Assembly (NCBI RefSeq): GCF_905147045.1
Contig: NC_065903.1
Coordinates: 1,054,001 to 1,118,000, forward strand
Direction: 5' to 3'
DNA: 64,000 bases
DNA from: Nymphalis io
Lineage: Eukaryota > Arthropoda > Insecta > Lepidoptera > Nymphalidae
The translations under genes were made by a program, and so were the position numbers. A model generated the notes under the pieces. That model had not been told where the DNA came from, searched no databases, and was given only the letters and a program-made list of their open reading frames with translations. Of the stretch, positions 22,196 to 35,654 are shown one piece after another (positions within the stretch are counted from its first letter, which is position 1; every line of letters starts with the position of its first letter).

Positions 22196-23585
22196 GTATG
22201 TTTTATTTTTGTCTTCTTAAAATAGTTTTTTTTTTTTAAATATTTCAATGCTTCGATTCGTTATTGCAATTTTCATCATTTTCAACCCGTCATATCTCAC
22301 GTCAACATGTCATATGTCATACCATGTTTTTATCAAAAGAAATATTAGTACAAATAAAACAAAGTATATATAATTACATATGTCACACAGAATTAATAAA
22401 ACACACTTCAATTCTTGTAACCTTAAACAAAATGGTATTTATATTGAAGCAAATTTTTAATGTCAACAAAACACAATACGTTTCTGAGAAAGTAAAACTC
22501 ACCGATGATTATGTGAAGGACAACAACACGTACAAATAGAAAATACTATTTACATATTCATACGAGACTACTAAGTTGAGCATTTCTTAAAGCATCTACA
22601 TTGTTCTGCATAAACTAATACAAATTTCATAACAAGCAATTGTGAACCTTGTTGTAATGATTGATAGGCTAATACCGTGTACAGATTTCTCTCAAAGGGT
22701 ACATACACATTGATTTACATTTTTAAATTATTCAGTTTGGCTACTGTAAACTACTGTAATATTTTTGGGATACAAAAACAAATACAGACCCTAATTGTAA
22801 GTCAGGTTTGTTGAAACGAACAGTAGGTGTTTGTTTGAATTTAGGATTCTTCACAGTAGTGTTAGAAATTGAATATTAAGTAGAATAGTTAGGAAAACTT
22901 AATGAAATTAAAATATAAATTATATAATATAATTTTTCCCTTGGTGTGTTAACAAAATTTATTATAATATTTAAGATATAATTTGTTCCTCTTCTTGTTA
23001 TAGCTTCTTATATTTGTTACAGTTATTATCTAAATAGTAAAACATACAAGAGTGATCTTAACATACACTATGTCGCAATGCGTGTTATATATTATACATA
23101 ATTATATATGAAATAAAAAATTTGTATACCTTTTGAAATGACTTGAACCAAAATCAATATTTTGGTCTAAAAAAGACATTTATCATTCCAATTTCAATTT
23201 AATAAAAAAAAAAAATTTACCCTTTATTAAATTTGTTTCAAATTTAATTTAAACTATTACTTAAATACGCGGTTGCATATATAGATAATGCTATTGTCAT
23301 TAAATTATAGTTATGATTGAATTAAACCATTATGATCAAAGGCACCGGCAAAATCGACTGCTCTCGTTAGTTAGTGCATAACTGTATTTATACTAATAAG
23401 GCGAGCACAATAAACCTTTAACAGATTTAATTGATATTATTAACTCTTTCCGTTCTCAATCCAACACCTTAAATACCCAATACGAATAAATAAAAATCAC
23501 CTTTAAATCAAACGCTATAAGTCGCTGCAAAATCGTCGTCATCAGTAATATTTCTTTTGACAAGATTTTTGTCACTCAATTCACG
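22196..23585. other. Intergenic AT-rich DNA
   Basis: No gene or repeat recognised. The open frame at 22264-22539 has AT-biased composition (Lys/Asn/Ile-rich) and no domain. Confidence 0.45.
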
Positions 23586-24310
23586 CGAACTCATGCCGCT
23601 GTGCGAAGTAACAAATCATCATTTTTTCGGAATGCCCGGCGGTCAGTCATTCCCCCATATAGCCGGCCGTTTGCTGGCGAAAAGAAATGTTGCTCGTTAG
23701 TGCGCATAATGGCCGCTTTGCATTATTGAGTGGCGAACATACGTGGAGAAAAGTGCTATTGAAATACCATCTCGTACGATCCAGGTGACCAATGGATTAT
23801 CGAAGCAGTTACGCATTTCTAAATACTGGATAAGGTATTAAGAAAACGTCAAGTTAGCACGTGATTATGCCTTAACTACCGGAGATAGGGCGTAGATAAG
23901 GTATTTTTAAATAACGCCCCGCTGAGCATAGACGATAAGAAACACATCTACCCTGTCAATGATTCTTAGAAATAAATAAAATATGGCTGACATTATTCAA
24001 AAGTTGTATAGAACAAATATTACAACCAGTCCTGTTAAAATCTTCGACTAACTCGATACGCAATAAATATCCTCAGTCATTTTATTTCAGGCTCAACGTT
24101 TATTTTTAAAAATATTTGAAAACGTCGATCGAATGCAATTTGCGTTTAAATAAAAATATTAAGTATCGCTTATCGAATTTCTCGCGCGATGATATCATCC
24201 AAGAGGTTCAGCTCAGACCGATTTTAACGAGGAAATATATCGCCTTAATTGAGATTACACCTCGTATAGGCGTCCAAAAAGTTATGTCATTATAACCCTA
24301 CATGGTTCTG
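23586..24310. promoter_or_regulatory. Candidate cis-regulatory block downstream of the knirps-family gene
   Basis: A non-repetitive, higher-complexity stretch in an otherwise very AT-rich zone. It holds GC-richer segments (cggaatgcccggcggtcag, atagccggccgtttgctggcg, gcgcataatggccgctttgc) and a second part at 24175-24300. It has no open frame and no resemblance to the window's repeats. Regulatory function is an inference from position and composition. Confidence 0.3.
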
Positions 24311-27059
24311 ATTTATTAAGACGCCTGCCAAATAGTTATTTCGAAATTGGAGCGGATGCTTATGGTATTTTTGTTCTACTCGAAGTATTCGGTCTTAATG
24401 AAGTAATCATCTTGTTTACTGTTGAAAATATATAAACTTGAAGACCAATTATTAAGAAAATAAAATTTGTTTTTATAATTTAAATTCTGAAGTCTGCACC
24501 AATCAGTACTGAAGCAACATGATGAAATTAGTTCCAAAACCTTCTCAAAATTGGATCAGGTCTTAATTCCATTAATTATACATTTGATATAAATTTATAG
24601 GGGGAAAATGAAGTATCTACAGATAACATAATAATATTACTACTGTAAATAGATTAAAAAAGTTAATATATTAATAATTATAACTTGCTATATTATTCTT
24701 TTCGTTTTCTTTTTCATAATGATTTCTTAATTGCGATAATTAAATAGGCTTAGGAGTATTTATTTATGTTACAAATAAATCTAAAGGAGCTCTACTTAAT
24801 GGGTATAAATTTAGTTTGTGTCGTTTTCTTTCAAGCGGCCATGGCTATAACATTTTTCATTTCAACGAGGATCTGTCACCAGCTGTCACTTAGCTACTGT
24901 CAGTTGCGTGGTCACACAAACGGACGTTCGACTTTTTCTTTGATGGTATCCAATAATCTTAATCGATTATCGGATATATATAAATATATATTAATTTAAA
25001 TTTCAGAATAATTGTTATCAATAAAATCGATTTTCTTACTCGAATTAAATTCAATTACAACTATAAAATTAGGAGGATTGAGTATTATTAATGCATCTTT
25101 CATTAATCGTTCTTGTGATGAATGCTATCGTTGTAGATAAATAAATCTCTAATGATACAATGAAATTTACTTTAAAATAAAGTGATTTAAAAAAAATAGA
25201 CATTATTATTTGCGAGATTTAATAATTTTGCTAATTGTTAAAAATAAGTTCAATTAAGTAGTTTCTTCAATTATTATCTGCTAATTAAATACCAAACTAT
25301 AAATATAGAATTTCTAACAAGCCAAGGAAAATCAGCTTTATATTTCAAGATCAAGATATGCTAGATATTCTTCCAGAAATAGTAAAGAAGAAAAACTTGA
25401 CGACGTTAGCTCAACAAACATTTTACGTTTTTCCAGGATGCCTTACAATTAAAACTTACATTTCTAAGATGAGATCTAAATGTTTGCGAACATTGTATCT
25501 CCTTTGATCTAGAAGACTACCGAATGGATTGGATCATTAATATCACTTATACAGGTTGCACAAAAAAATATTCTACCTATTTAACTGCGCTTCAAGGAAC
25601 ACTTTTTCAAGTGCTAAGTGCATCTCATTGATTGTTAATGTTGGTTAATTGATACTATTAATGATTTCTATTTCTTACAATCAGTTAATAATTGTATATA
25701 TTTTATGTATAGCCTTTTCTGTGGTTAGATCTGCTTGTATTTTTTCAACAATGATTATCTCAGTTTTGAAATGGTTAAAACAATTACATATAATTGAAAT
25801 TATTTACCTCGTAATGCTTTTTTTAAATTGATGTAATTTTTCCATTAAAAAGACTATGGCAAATGGTTTCTTTCAAAAGTTAAAAAAGAGTTCGTATGGA
25901 TTTTTACTTTTTAATTAATAGGCAAGAAATGATGTATTCGCAAGTTATGTACAAAATAACACAACGAAGGTTACCCCTGTACGTACTGTACGTTGTGATA
26001 CTTGCAGATTTTTTACAATAAATATTTTTGTCTTCATATTCATAGCGCGTACTTCTTAACAATGGAATCATTTTAACCCTTTCAGAGAATGTTCTTTTTT
26101 AGAGGTTGAGTGACATGTTTTTATATCACCTAATTATTAAGTTTTGTATTTTCCTTGCAAACCTTAGTTCCCTTAATTAAGATATTTGGGTTTATTTTAA
26201 TTAATCTCTTAAAAACAAGCTTAAATTACGAATATGACAGAATCCATATAATAATTTACAAGAATTTTTTTTATAAATATATTTTTTTTGAGGATGATTA
26301 AAATAAATCTAACCTGATTTTATGCTAAATAAATAAAAAAAAATAAAAATTTAAATAATCTCAGACACAAAAAACCTTTAAAAGTAAAAAATTAAACATT
26401 GAGTTTGTTTGGCTTTTTACTTTATAATAAGTATCTAGGAATATTACAATAATTGTTATTGTCGGATTGTAATTTCAAATTAATCGGACCTGTGCAAGTT
26501 CTTCAAACGACTGAACATATTTTCATAATTTATAGTTAAAAACCATATCAATCACATCAGGTTTCAAACGAAAAAAACTGTTTTAAAAATGTTTTGTGAG
26601 CTACGATAGACACACAGACACACACAGATATACACGTTAATCTTTTACCCCTTTTTACGTCGACGTAAAACAGTAAATATACAAATATTAAACGAAATCA
26701 GATGTGTATAATGAATTTAAACGGTTATAAAGAAACATTATATTTTATTGTATAAGATATGTAATGTATCTTGTAATGTCTCTGTGTCTTGTGATGTAAT
26801 GTATCTCATATAACATTATTCGTTAATCATTGTTTAATTCTGATCAAAACAATTACATTCGTATCACGTAAAGCCTTGAATGTCATATAAAATACTTAAA
26901 GAACAGCTACCAATATTCTAAATGACACTTTATAATGTAATGTTATGTGATTCGATCGTTTTAAATTAAAACTGGTATCGGTCAAGAACGTATTGTAAAG
27001 GATTATTCATTTATCATGTTGTTAATACTTTTTCTGTGCTTTTTTATACGAAAATATTA
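24311..27059. other. Intergenic AT-rich DNA
   Basis: A faint SINE A relic may lie at 24495-24580 (agcaacatgatgaaattagttccaaaaccttctc). An imperfect tandem array of tgtaatgtatctt-like units lies at 26758-26806, and a small CA-rich run at 26608-26634. Open frames at 24766-24999 and 25649-25831 show no domain. Confidence 0.4.
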
Positions 27060-27200
27060 TATTAAGCTATTCCCGGTTTCGCACGGGTAGATAAGGAAAA
27101 ATTAATTTGGATTGAATTTGTGTAAAAACCCTTTTTAGTGAGCGTTTCGGTTTCAAGCTTAGAAGATCTGGTAAGGAGTGGTATTTCGCTTATATATATA
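27060..27200 (+). repeat. Possible repeat family E remnant
   Basis: The text ctattcccggtttcgcacgggtagat resembles the 'cccgcgacttcg' start of family E. The rest is too diverged to align by eye. Confidence 0.3.
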
Positions 27201-27714
27201 ATATGTAATAATTTAAATTAAGGTTTAAATATTAGGTAATAAAATATGCATCGATATTAACAAATCGATGTATGATAAGTGACAAAAGTGTTAAACATAT
27301 TTCTTGGTTGAATCCAAATTGCGGTTCTCTAGGCGAAACTCTTTGCTTTTCCTTATACAGTCATTTCATTCTTCACTTGTGTAATTTAAAAATAACCTAT
27401 TCATAATTTTATTATGATGAAATAGATATAAAGATGTCTATTCATAATTGTTGCAATATTTAAAGCGTAAGAGTCAAATCAATAGTTATTGAAGGAACTA
27501 TTTACAATTAAAGAAAACTAATAAACTAATATTAATTAAAATAAATGAATTAAAATATATAATATTTTTATTATAATAATAATATATAGAAACGAAGCAT
27601 ATAGTATTCGCTACACGCATATAAAAGGGGATAGAGAACTCGCGTCACGTTATACGAGCCGTTATATCCCTAGGGCGCCTAAAGATGCTTCTCAAACGAA
27701 TTGATTCTGTGACA

Positions 27715-27903
27715 AATATTAACCATCTCTTACATTAGCAATGCGCCACTTGGAACTAAATTGTTATTTGTCATGTGCATATAACTCTGGTTCACTTAAT
27801 CTTCAAACGAGAACACTATAATACTAAGTTTTGCTATTTGCGGTAAAATATGAAGATAGTGTGGTACTTACCCAGACGAGCTCAATGCCTTACCACTTAG
27901 TAA
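27715..27903 (-). repeat. SINE-like family B, degraded copy
   Basis: Plus-strand blocks ttaaccatctcttacattagcaatgcgcca, actctggttcacttaatcttcaaac, tgctatttgcggtaaaat and acttacccagacgagctcaatgccttaccac are in family B order. Confidence 0.8.
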
Positions 27904-27964
27904 AATTGCCTTGCTCGTAGAACCTCTAAAAAGTTTTATATCCCATAATATAATATTATCATAA

Positions 27965-28250
27965 CCTGCCTGCCGGCCTGCCTCGTTGGTCTAGATTCTC
28001 CATAGATAGAAAATTCTCAGTAGCATCCCGGAGTCTGGAAGTTGGATGTGTGTTCACTCCCATGCCTCGGAAATCACTTAAAGCCGTTGGTCCTGCGCCT
28101 GAACTCTTTCCAGTCGTGTCGGATTGCCGTCCCATCAGATTATGAGATTGAGGGAAGAGAGAGTGCACCTGTGTTTGCACACACACTTGTGCACTATAAT
28201 ATCTCCTACGTAGTTAACTAATCTTTCTAGAGTCGAAATCGGTCTGGAGG
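27965..28250 (+). repeat. Repeat family C (probable tRNA-related SINE), longest copy
   Basis: Opens with gcctgcctcgttggtctag, which resembles a tRNA-type A box. It continues through catcccggagtctggaagttgg, ctgaactctttccagtcgtgtcggattgccgtcccatc and gtgcactataatatctcctacg to aatcggtctggaggacatt. The last blocks recur at 52790-52968. The minus-strand open frame inside is incidental. Confidence 0.7.
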
Positions 28251-28611
28251 ACATTATTATCATAATAACCAACAACTAGTTTTATATAAACCATATCGTT
28301 TGCGAAACACCGTTAAATTATACAATTGTTTTAAATTAATATTCATAATGACATAAAATTTTTATTATATTCAAATTTTAAACAAGGTCGAATTCGAATA
28401 AGATATTAATGCCATATTATAATATAAACAGTAGTCCACTTTGACCCGGATATGAAATAGCACGTAGCTATTATAAATATATAAAGTATGTCATGGAATG
28501 CCCACCGCTGGCAGAGGCATAACATGCGAGTATGTTTAAGTTGCTAGAAAACATAGAAGCTTTTATTTGTCAAAGATAGGGTTCCTTACAATGTTTATCA
28601 CAGTCGAGAAC

Positions 28612-28730
28612 GTTATATATGTTTGTTATAGGGGGTAAACGGGCAGGAGGCTCATTTGATAGAAAGTGACTATCGTCCATGGACACCTGCAATATCAGGG
28701 ATTGCAGGTGAATTGTAGGACTTAATGTGT
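28612..28730 (+). repeat. Dispersed repeat remnant ('caggaggctcatttgat' type)
   Basis: Contains aaacgggcaggaggctcatttgatagaaagtgact, ccatggacacctgcaatatcaggg and a gattgcaggtg end. This arrangement recurs at 31431-31620 and is common in lepidopteran genomes. Confidence 0.6.
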
Positions 28731-29394
28731 GAAAGTATAAAAACAAAGTAGTAAACACAAAAATTAATTGTTTTATTATACCACTTATTTCTAACTCCAC
28801 GTTTTACATATCAGAAACTGGTGGTAAATAATAATAAATTAGTAATAAATAATGAATAAAAAAAAACATTATTCCAAATTTAAATCAACAATCAATTTAT
28901 TCCAAGCCCTAAGTTGGGATTAGTACACACGAACACTATCTTCAATCTCCAAGTCATCAAATCTGCTTTCCCGTTTGTAAACAAAAAGTCCAGTAATAAA
29001 CATAACTTCATCATATATTATTCAAAGGTCAAACTTTAAAACATGCTCCGGGGGGTCCTTTATTTGTTTCCAATATCATTCAAATGTAGCGACACTGGCT
29101 TAATAAAATATATACGGTGTTTGATCACACATTATAATCGCATTAGGCAAATGTCACAATAATTATAATCGTTAAAAAACTTATTACGAAAAAATGAAGA
29201 TGAAATATAGCAATAATAATAAAAGTTTAATAATATTCAATTTTGAAATATGTATTGTCAAAACATTTGATAGATTTTTTTTTTATTTCTGATATATTTT
29301 TATTTATTTATTTATAAAGTACATGAAAAATATGTTTAACAGTAATGGAAATTACAGACTTCATACGCTCGGACATATATTATATATCGAAGCC
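28731..29394. other. Intergenic AT-rich DNA
   Basis: Nothing recognised. Confidence 0.4.
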
Positions 29395-29562
29395 TGCGAC
29401 ATGTATGTATGTATGACGGGAATATTAGGCACCCTATTTTCTGTTCTGTACCACTGACAATGTCTGTGCGAAATTTCGTCATGAGCGTATAAGTACTAAT
29501 TTTGATTAGTTAAGACGTAAAGCCGTAACAAACAAACTCACATACGCATATATTAGAGTAGT
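29395..29562 (+). repeat. Repeat family E-like remnant
   Basis: Contains ctgacaatgtctgtgcgaaatttcgtcatgagcg and ends with cgtaacaaacaaactcacatacgcatatatt. This is the usual 'cgtaacagacagac...acatttataatatt' end of lepidopteran dispersed repeats. Confidence 0.55.
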
Positions 29563-29807
29563 AAAGATAACATAATCAAAATCAGAAAGTAAATACATAT
29601 ATCTATGAAGTAAGTTAAAACTAATAATAATTTAATCAAGTTCTCTTTTTGGGATTCACCGTAAAGTAATCGATGACTTTTACTTCTAAAAGCATAATAT
29701 GAAATATATGTAAGAAATTTTGAAAGACTGTTGGGTACACTGTTTAAAAAAATAATCGTTACATTTTATTTGTGAGTTCATCTTGCATACAGCAACTTTT
29801 GGTACAA

Positions 29808-29996
29808 TTTTTTTTTTTTTTTTATATTCGCCGGGAGGGCAAATGACTCTACTCCACCTGATGGTAAGTGGTAGTAGAGTCCAAACGCGACGACGGCCAG
29901 TACAGACGGGAAAAACGTTCTGTACTAGCCGCCTTCGCCTTGACGGCCCGCAAGATGCCTCTTCACGCCTCGTTTGAAAGAACCCGGTTAAATTTT
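29808..29996 (-). repeat. Poly(A)-tailed retroelement 3' fragment
   Basis: A 16-base T run (poly(A) on the minus strand) joins a GC-rich segment, gccgggagggcaaatgactctactccacctgatggtaag, then ctagccgccttcgccttgacggcc and cctcttcacgcctcgtttgaaa. It reads as the 3' end of a LINE or SINE inserted on the minus strand. The plus-strand open frame over it is incidental. Confidence 0.65.
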
Positions 29997-31289
29997 CACT
30001 AATAACATAATTTCATTGGAGTTTAAAATATATCTAGCATTCCTTGTCACCATTCCACGCGGCCATAATTTGTACAGAAACTCTTTAAACTTTTACTGTT
30101 TGTATATATTTAAAACTTTTATTGTATACTAATTGTCATATAATAAAATCAATTGTTTATATATTCTATAAACATTGTATTAACACTTGTACAAAAAGTA
30201 TATCAAGAGTTTAAAAATATATTAATTAATGAAAATGTTGAAATATTATATATATGTAATATTATATAAAGCGATATCGTATTATATATGGACTTTATGC
30301 GGAGACATCCTTGTATACTATATAAATAAAAAATAAAAAACATTCTTTTCCCTTATAAACGTCTCGAAAAATTATTTTCAAACATTATTGGCCAATAACA
30401 AAAACAAAAAATAACAAAATTCGATAAAAAACAACCAATCGAAGTACAGACAAATCGTTTATCCGCATCTTTGTATATTTTGCATATTTTATGCATTATA
30501 CACCCGAATATCTTTTATAAATGACCACGGGCTGATCGAGATCTCATCATGAATCAATGCCTGGATAAGAGTGAGTCTACACGAAAACAATGCGTTGCTG
30601 AAGATTGATGCTTTTCTGTATAATGTGTATAATTTTTTATTGATGAAGTGAAGTGGTATGTGGAACCACCGGCACCGATTGCGCCCGAATAACCTATAAA
30701 ATACCAGTGGTAACCACGTAGTAGTATTAAAAAAATACCTTTTTTATATTTATTTTAAATTTAAAAAAAATATAAAAAAGGTAAGTTAAATTTAAAAAGT
30801 GAAGTTAATATTAAAGAAAAAATAGAATCAAAAAGTATCTGACTTCTGTATTTTAGTTTAATTTGCTTAGCCTTACCGTTTTGGTGGACAATAACTTTAA
30901 ATGTATGAGTTTGAGCGATTCATTCACATATAAATAAGATTTCTTGACACTAATAATTTGTCAAAAGGTTATTTTATTATAAAAAAAACAACTCGTTTGA
31001 TTTTTACGCGCGACTTAACGCGTTAGCGATAATTTATTAATAACTTAAAAGCAATGCAACAATTATATTATGCAATAAAAGAAACGTGTCCAAACTTCAA
31101 TATATTGAATGATAGTCTTGTTTAAAAATGATAAGACGTTTTATTTTAATATTTAACGACTTATTTTGTTGGTCACCGGTTATTTTAATGACGATGCTGG
31201 ATTCAGTGGTCAGTAATATAATCAACTCGACTAATCTTGATACTTAAGTTATGATATAAATAAGTTTTGTTTAAAAAGAAAAGAAGTAA
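29997..31289. other. Intergenic AT-rich DNA
   Basis: No gene recognised. An inverted repeat made of atacctttttta and taaaaaaggta lies at about 30736-30784. Confidence 0.4.
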
Positions 31290-31420
31290 ATTAACATCCC
31301 ATAAATACGGGGGATATTTACTGGGCTAAGGTTTTCCATTGAGGAGAAGGTTTAGAGCTTATTGCACCATGCTGCTCCAATACATGTGGCAGACTTCTAG
31401 TGAAATAATATACATGTAAG
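31290..31420 (-). repeat. SINE family A, 3' fragment
   Basis: Plus-strand order: aacatcccataaa, tactgggctaaggtttt, gaggagaaggtttagagcttattgcaccatgctgctccaat. It breaks off into the next repeat. Confidence 0.7.
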
Positions 31421-31430
31421 TTGAGTTGAA

Positions 31431-31620
31431 GCAGATGATTTTTGTATGAAAAGCGTGTTGTATGATCACCTGATGGAAAGTGACTAACACCGCCAACACC
31501 GAGTAGGTGTCCATGACACCTACTACACCAGAGGGCTGGCATAATTGCCAGCCTATATGTATATAGCCTATATGTCATCGGCCTTTAATGAATGAGTAGG
31601 CTCTTTTCTTGAAGCTTCTA
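31431..31620 (+). repeat. Dispersed repeat, same type as 28612-28730
   Basis: Contains tgatcacctgatggaaagtgacta, the gtgtccatgacacc block and accagagggctggcataattgccagcc, ending tcatcggcctttaatgaatgag. It abuts the SINE A fragment. Confidence 0.6.
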
Positions 31621-33599
31621 ATAATTAATATCGGTTAACAGAAATTAAGCACTTGAAAAATTATAAGCTACCTTAATGGTTACTACGTATGTCGGTGAAT
31701 ATTACAAGAAATTTTATAGTGTACGTAAGCACAGATAGATTTTATAGATATTGATAGATAGTCGGGTAAGTAGAAAGTTATTGGGTTTCTCTGTCAAGAC
31801 ATTTGGTAATTAAAATATTATTATTAATTAAGTGAAATATTAATTAATTATACACCTAAACCATATTCTTTTTTATTTAATATCGAACAACGAACAAAGG
31901 TTACAATATTGCAACATAATAACACATAAGGTCAGCTAAACAAGATTAATTGCACTTTTAATTACAGGTAATTACAGCGTGCTTGTTATTAATTTTGTAT
32001 CAACTGATTGACCAAAAAATAACATTAATTATATTTTCTAATCATTAATAAATAACATAATGATAACAATAAATAAATACATTCTTATAGAGCAAAAACA
32101 TCAAGAGGAGCTTAAAATTATAATATGACAATGAAATGAAATTGAAATTTATTGTACTTAGTAATAAATTTAATTGAAATCAATTAAATGTTAATTTGAA
32201 CTATATTATGTATGAATCAACCCATTTATTAATTAAAAACTGTTGAAAATTCGGTAGTTTTTGAGTTTATCGCGCTCTGACAGACAGACGACACGAGATA
32301 GAGAGGCGGCGTTGGCATTTTGTTTTATTATATATAGTGATGAATATTCAAACTAATAAATCATAAGACAATTTTCTTTTGTGTCCATTAGTTACGATTT
32401 CCAATTTGTACTAACTATCACGTTGAATACATTTTCGTATAAGTTTTCCTTATACAAAGCGTATTTTACTGTCAAGTTCAAAAGACCTAACAAATCATTC
32501 TATCATCGGTTTGTTTGTTATAAACATTTGATTTGTGAGAAATTTATAAAAACGACGACCTTATTTTTATAATCTTTCAGTAACTAACAAAAATATTAGT
32601 ACAATATCCTAATAAAATTAAATAGTAAATAGCGAATTGTCAATTACACGGTACTGGTGACATTCGATTTCTTTATAAAACAAATATCATTTTTTCTGTT
32701 CCCTGGAAAAACATTTATGCGTTTCCCCCACCGTGGACTGTTCACGCTAAAAAGCGGTACACACTGCGTCTCTTCGAGGGGCGTTACAACATACATATCG
32801 CTTACGCATACTACATGTATACTGATATATGAATAGACAATTTTTTTGTAATGGCAAACTAAAAGAAACAATATACATTAAAACTTATATCAGAGGATGC
32901 AATGCGTTTCGGAGAAGGTTTTAGTTTTCATTATTATCATATGAGCAGTTGCGCTTCAGAGTTGTACCCGCTTTAAATTTAGAATATTAGAATTTTAGGT
33001 TTTTCAAAACAATTCGTCCTATGAAGGCCAATCTCAAAGCTTAGACAGCTGTGTATGAGTTATTTTAGTGCATAAGTATGAGTACAACAAAGACATTCTT
33101 GTACTCCAAAAGAACTACACTACCAGAGAAAGATCAGGCCATTAATAATGGTTTTAAGTGATTTCTGAAGCACGGGTATAAAAGGCTTTAAACAAAAGCA
33201 ATTTCTGAGTACTTTTTAGACGAACAAAGACATTGTTTGTCTACTTAATAACTATTAATGGCCCGATCTCGGATTTAAGCCCATGATATTTGCAGACATT
33301 TATATATTATAAAAGGCTTCAAATTTCGTGGGCCAACTAACTTATACATTATATAAGTTAGTCACTATGCCAAGGAGCCTGGTGGGTAATACATATCAAT
33401 TAAATATTTAAAATAAATGAAGAAATAAAAATAAGAACAAAGTAGCTTTATACGGTTTCAAAGAAAAAAGAATTCGTAAAAGTATGCACTGCTACTACGA
33501 GGAAGCTTGAAGCTTATTCCATAACATTTCAAAACTGAGGATGGATACGTAACAAATATTTATTAATTACAATTGGAAAGCAGACTGGAAAATAGACAA
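31621..33599. other. Intergenic AT-rich DNA
   Basis: No gene or repeat clearly recognised. Open frames at 32381-32572 and 32644-32871 have no visible domain. Confidence 0.4.
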
Positions 33600-33832
33600 C
33601 CTGAAGGGACGTGGTTACTACCGCCTATAAATAGCCACTGTAAGAATTATTAACATCCCTTTCATCGCCAATACGCCACCAACCTTGGTAACAAAGAAGT
33701 CAAGTCCCTTGTACCTATAGTTACACTGGCTCATTCGCTTTTAAACTAGAACACAAAAATACTAAGTCTGCTTGACAATTAGACTATGTGATCAGTGGGT
33801 GGTACCTCCCAGACGGGCTTGCACAAAACCAT
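33600..33832 (-). repeat. SINE-like family B, degraded copy
   Basis: Plus-strand blocks catcgccaatacgccaccaaccttggtaac, cttgtacctatagttacactggctcatt and gtgggtggtacctcccagacgggcttgcac identify the family. Confidence 0.85.
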
Positions 33833-34544
33833 TACAAAAATCCTATCTATAAAATACAATTAAAGGTGACATTTAAAACAAAGTCAGATAATAATCTCTA
33901 GCTCATCACAAAAGCATTATACACACGAAAAACCCCATATATCCAACCAGCAACCTGTTTGAAATCGCGGAAGTATAGACCGTAGCATAACGATTAATTA
34001 TAATACGCGACACAGATTAGTTTGATAGCAGATAAGACATAACATTTAAATGTTATTGTCGTTCAACTGTAATAATAAAGTTTATCTTTTACATATGGAA
34101 AGAGCATCAGTGTACAGACTTGATGGTTGGATGGTTTATTTAAATGAACCGTAAAATACATAAGGCATCTCGCTTAAAATTCACTTTAGTTTATCTTAAA
34201 TGTCAGTATGAAGAGTTCTGAATTAATTCAATTAAAATGAATTCGTTGTTGTTATAACAATGTAAGATTTAGTATGAATTCGTAAGAAGTTATGGCAAGA
34301 AATATACGTGGATAAATAAATGGTTTTCGATGTCGCCAGTCGTAACAAAATACATGAACAAACGAGTTTTTTTTATAATGAAATTTTAAAAATGCCTAAT
34401 GGAATGGTGAAAATCAAAATATACTATATACGATTATTATAATTATTATTTTTTAATCTAAATTTTACAAGATTATATGAAAGGTAAAGCTAAACTTGAC
34501 AAGAACCAGCAAGAAACTCAATAGATATTCTTTTCCACCAATTA
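33833..34544. other. Intergenic DNA
   Basis: Nothing recognised. Confidence 0.4.
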
Positions 34545-34728
34545 AATCACTTGGTGGCTATCTATGGCCGCTTTTGTGCAAAGCCCGCATAGATACCCAT
34601 TATATATTCCACCTCCACACATCAATACTTAGTACTATTGTGTTTCGATTTAAAGGGTAAATAAGCACAAGAGACATAACATCTTAGTCACCAAGGTTGG
34701 TGGCGCATTGACAATGTAAAAAGTCCTT
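34545..34728 (+). repeat. SINE-like family B, degraded copy
   Basis: Carries ttgtgcaaagcccgcatagatacc, tactattgtgtttcgatttaaagggt and agtcaccaaggttggtggcgcattgacaatgtaa. The 3' part is lost. Confidence 0.75.
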
Positions 34729-34904
34729 TATATTTCATACAGCGCGTCTAGGCGTTAATGATCTCTTAACATCAGGCAGCCTAGACAAAAAAAAATTACA
34801 ATAAAAAAGACCTGTGTTAATAAATATAAATATAATACCTAACTCTCAAGCATTAGCATCTTAATACTCTTTAGGTTTATCTTAAGACGCCTCATTAGTT
34901 AAAT

Positions 34905-34980
34905 GTAGCTCAATGGTATATAGGGTGCAGTGCTAGCAATATAAAAGCCTCAGGTTTGATCGTAACCCGTCGACAACGTC
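34905..34980 (+). repeat. tRNA-like SINE head remnant
   Basis: The text gtagctcaatggtatatagg followed about 40 bases later by caggtttgatcgtaacccg has the spacing of Pol III A and B boxes. No folded tRNA can be drawn, so a decayed SINE head is likelier than a tRNA gene. Confidence 0.35.
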
Positions 34981-35441
34981 GTACCCACTATTTATACTAG
35001 TTTTTACGCTTAATTGAAAATTACAGATTAAAACCGACAAGCAATTTATATACTTAATTAAATGTTTATATCATTAAACACTTAGAGGCTAAACGTGTTA
35101 GGCATAATACGAAGAATCGAAACTTATAAATTGACTTCTTTTTATCTATGACAAGCCAATCACAGCCATCTATGCTCAATAAAGGCAGCTAATTACAATA
35201 CTGTCGACACTCTCATATCTTCATTACCTTAAGTTGACTGATGACTGTACTTTGATGTGCCGTTGGAATTGGTCCGGATTGTCCTTAGAACAGGGATTAA
35301 AATGAAAATGGTATAATTGCATCAATAAACTCGTAAAAACATTGCATTCTCAGTACCATCCTCCGAAGTTCGAGATTCACGCGCTTTAAGTTAACTACCA
35401 TTACGATTTTATTTTAATTGAAAAAATTGGTTATTCGAATT
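34981..35441. other. Intergenic DNA
   Basis: Nothing recognised. Confidence 0.4.
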
Positions 35442-35630
35442 GGGCCACCTGAGGGTAAGTGATGAAAACTGCCCATAAATATTAGCACTGTAATAAATAT
35501 TACCATACCTTACATCGTCAATTCACCAGCCTTATGAACTATACCACGTATTACATCTTGGCGGTAGAATATCTTATGAGTGGGTGGTGCCTACTCAGAC
35601 GAGCTTACGCAAAGCCCTACCACCAAGTAA
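35442..35630 (-). repeat. SINE-like family B, internally deleted copy
   Basis: Both ends are present (gggccacctgagggtaag on the left, gcggtagaatatcttatgagtgggtgg and gccctaccaccaagtaa on the right) with the centre shortened. Confidence 0.85.
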
Positions 35631-35654
35631 GGGGAGAAAGTTGTATGTAATAAA

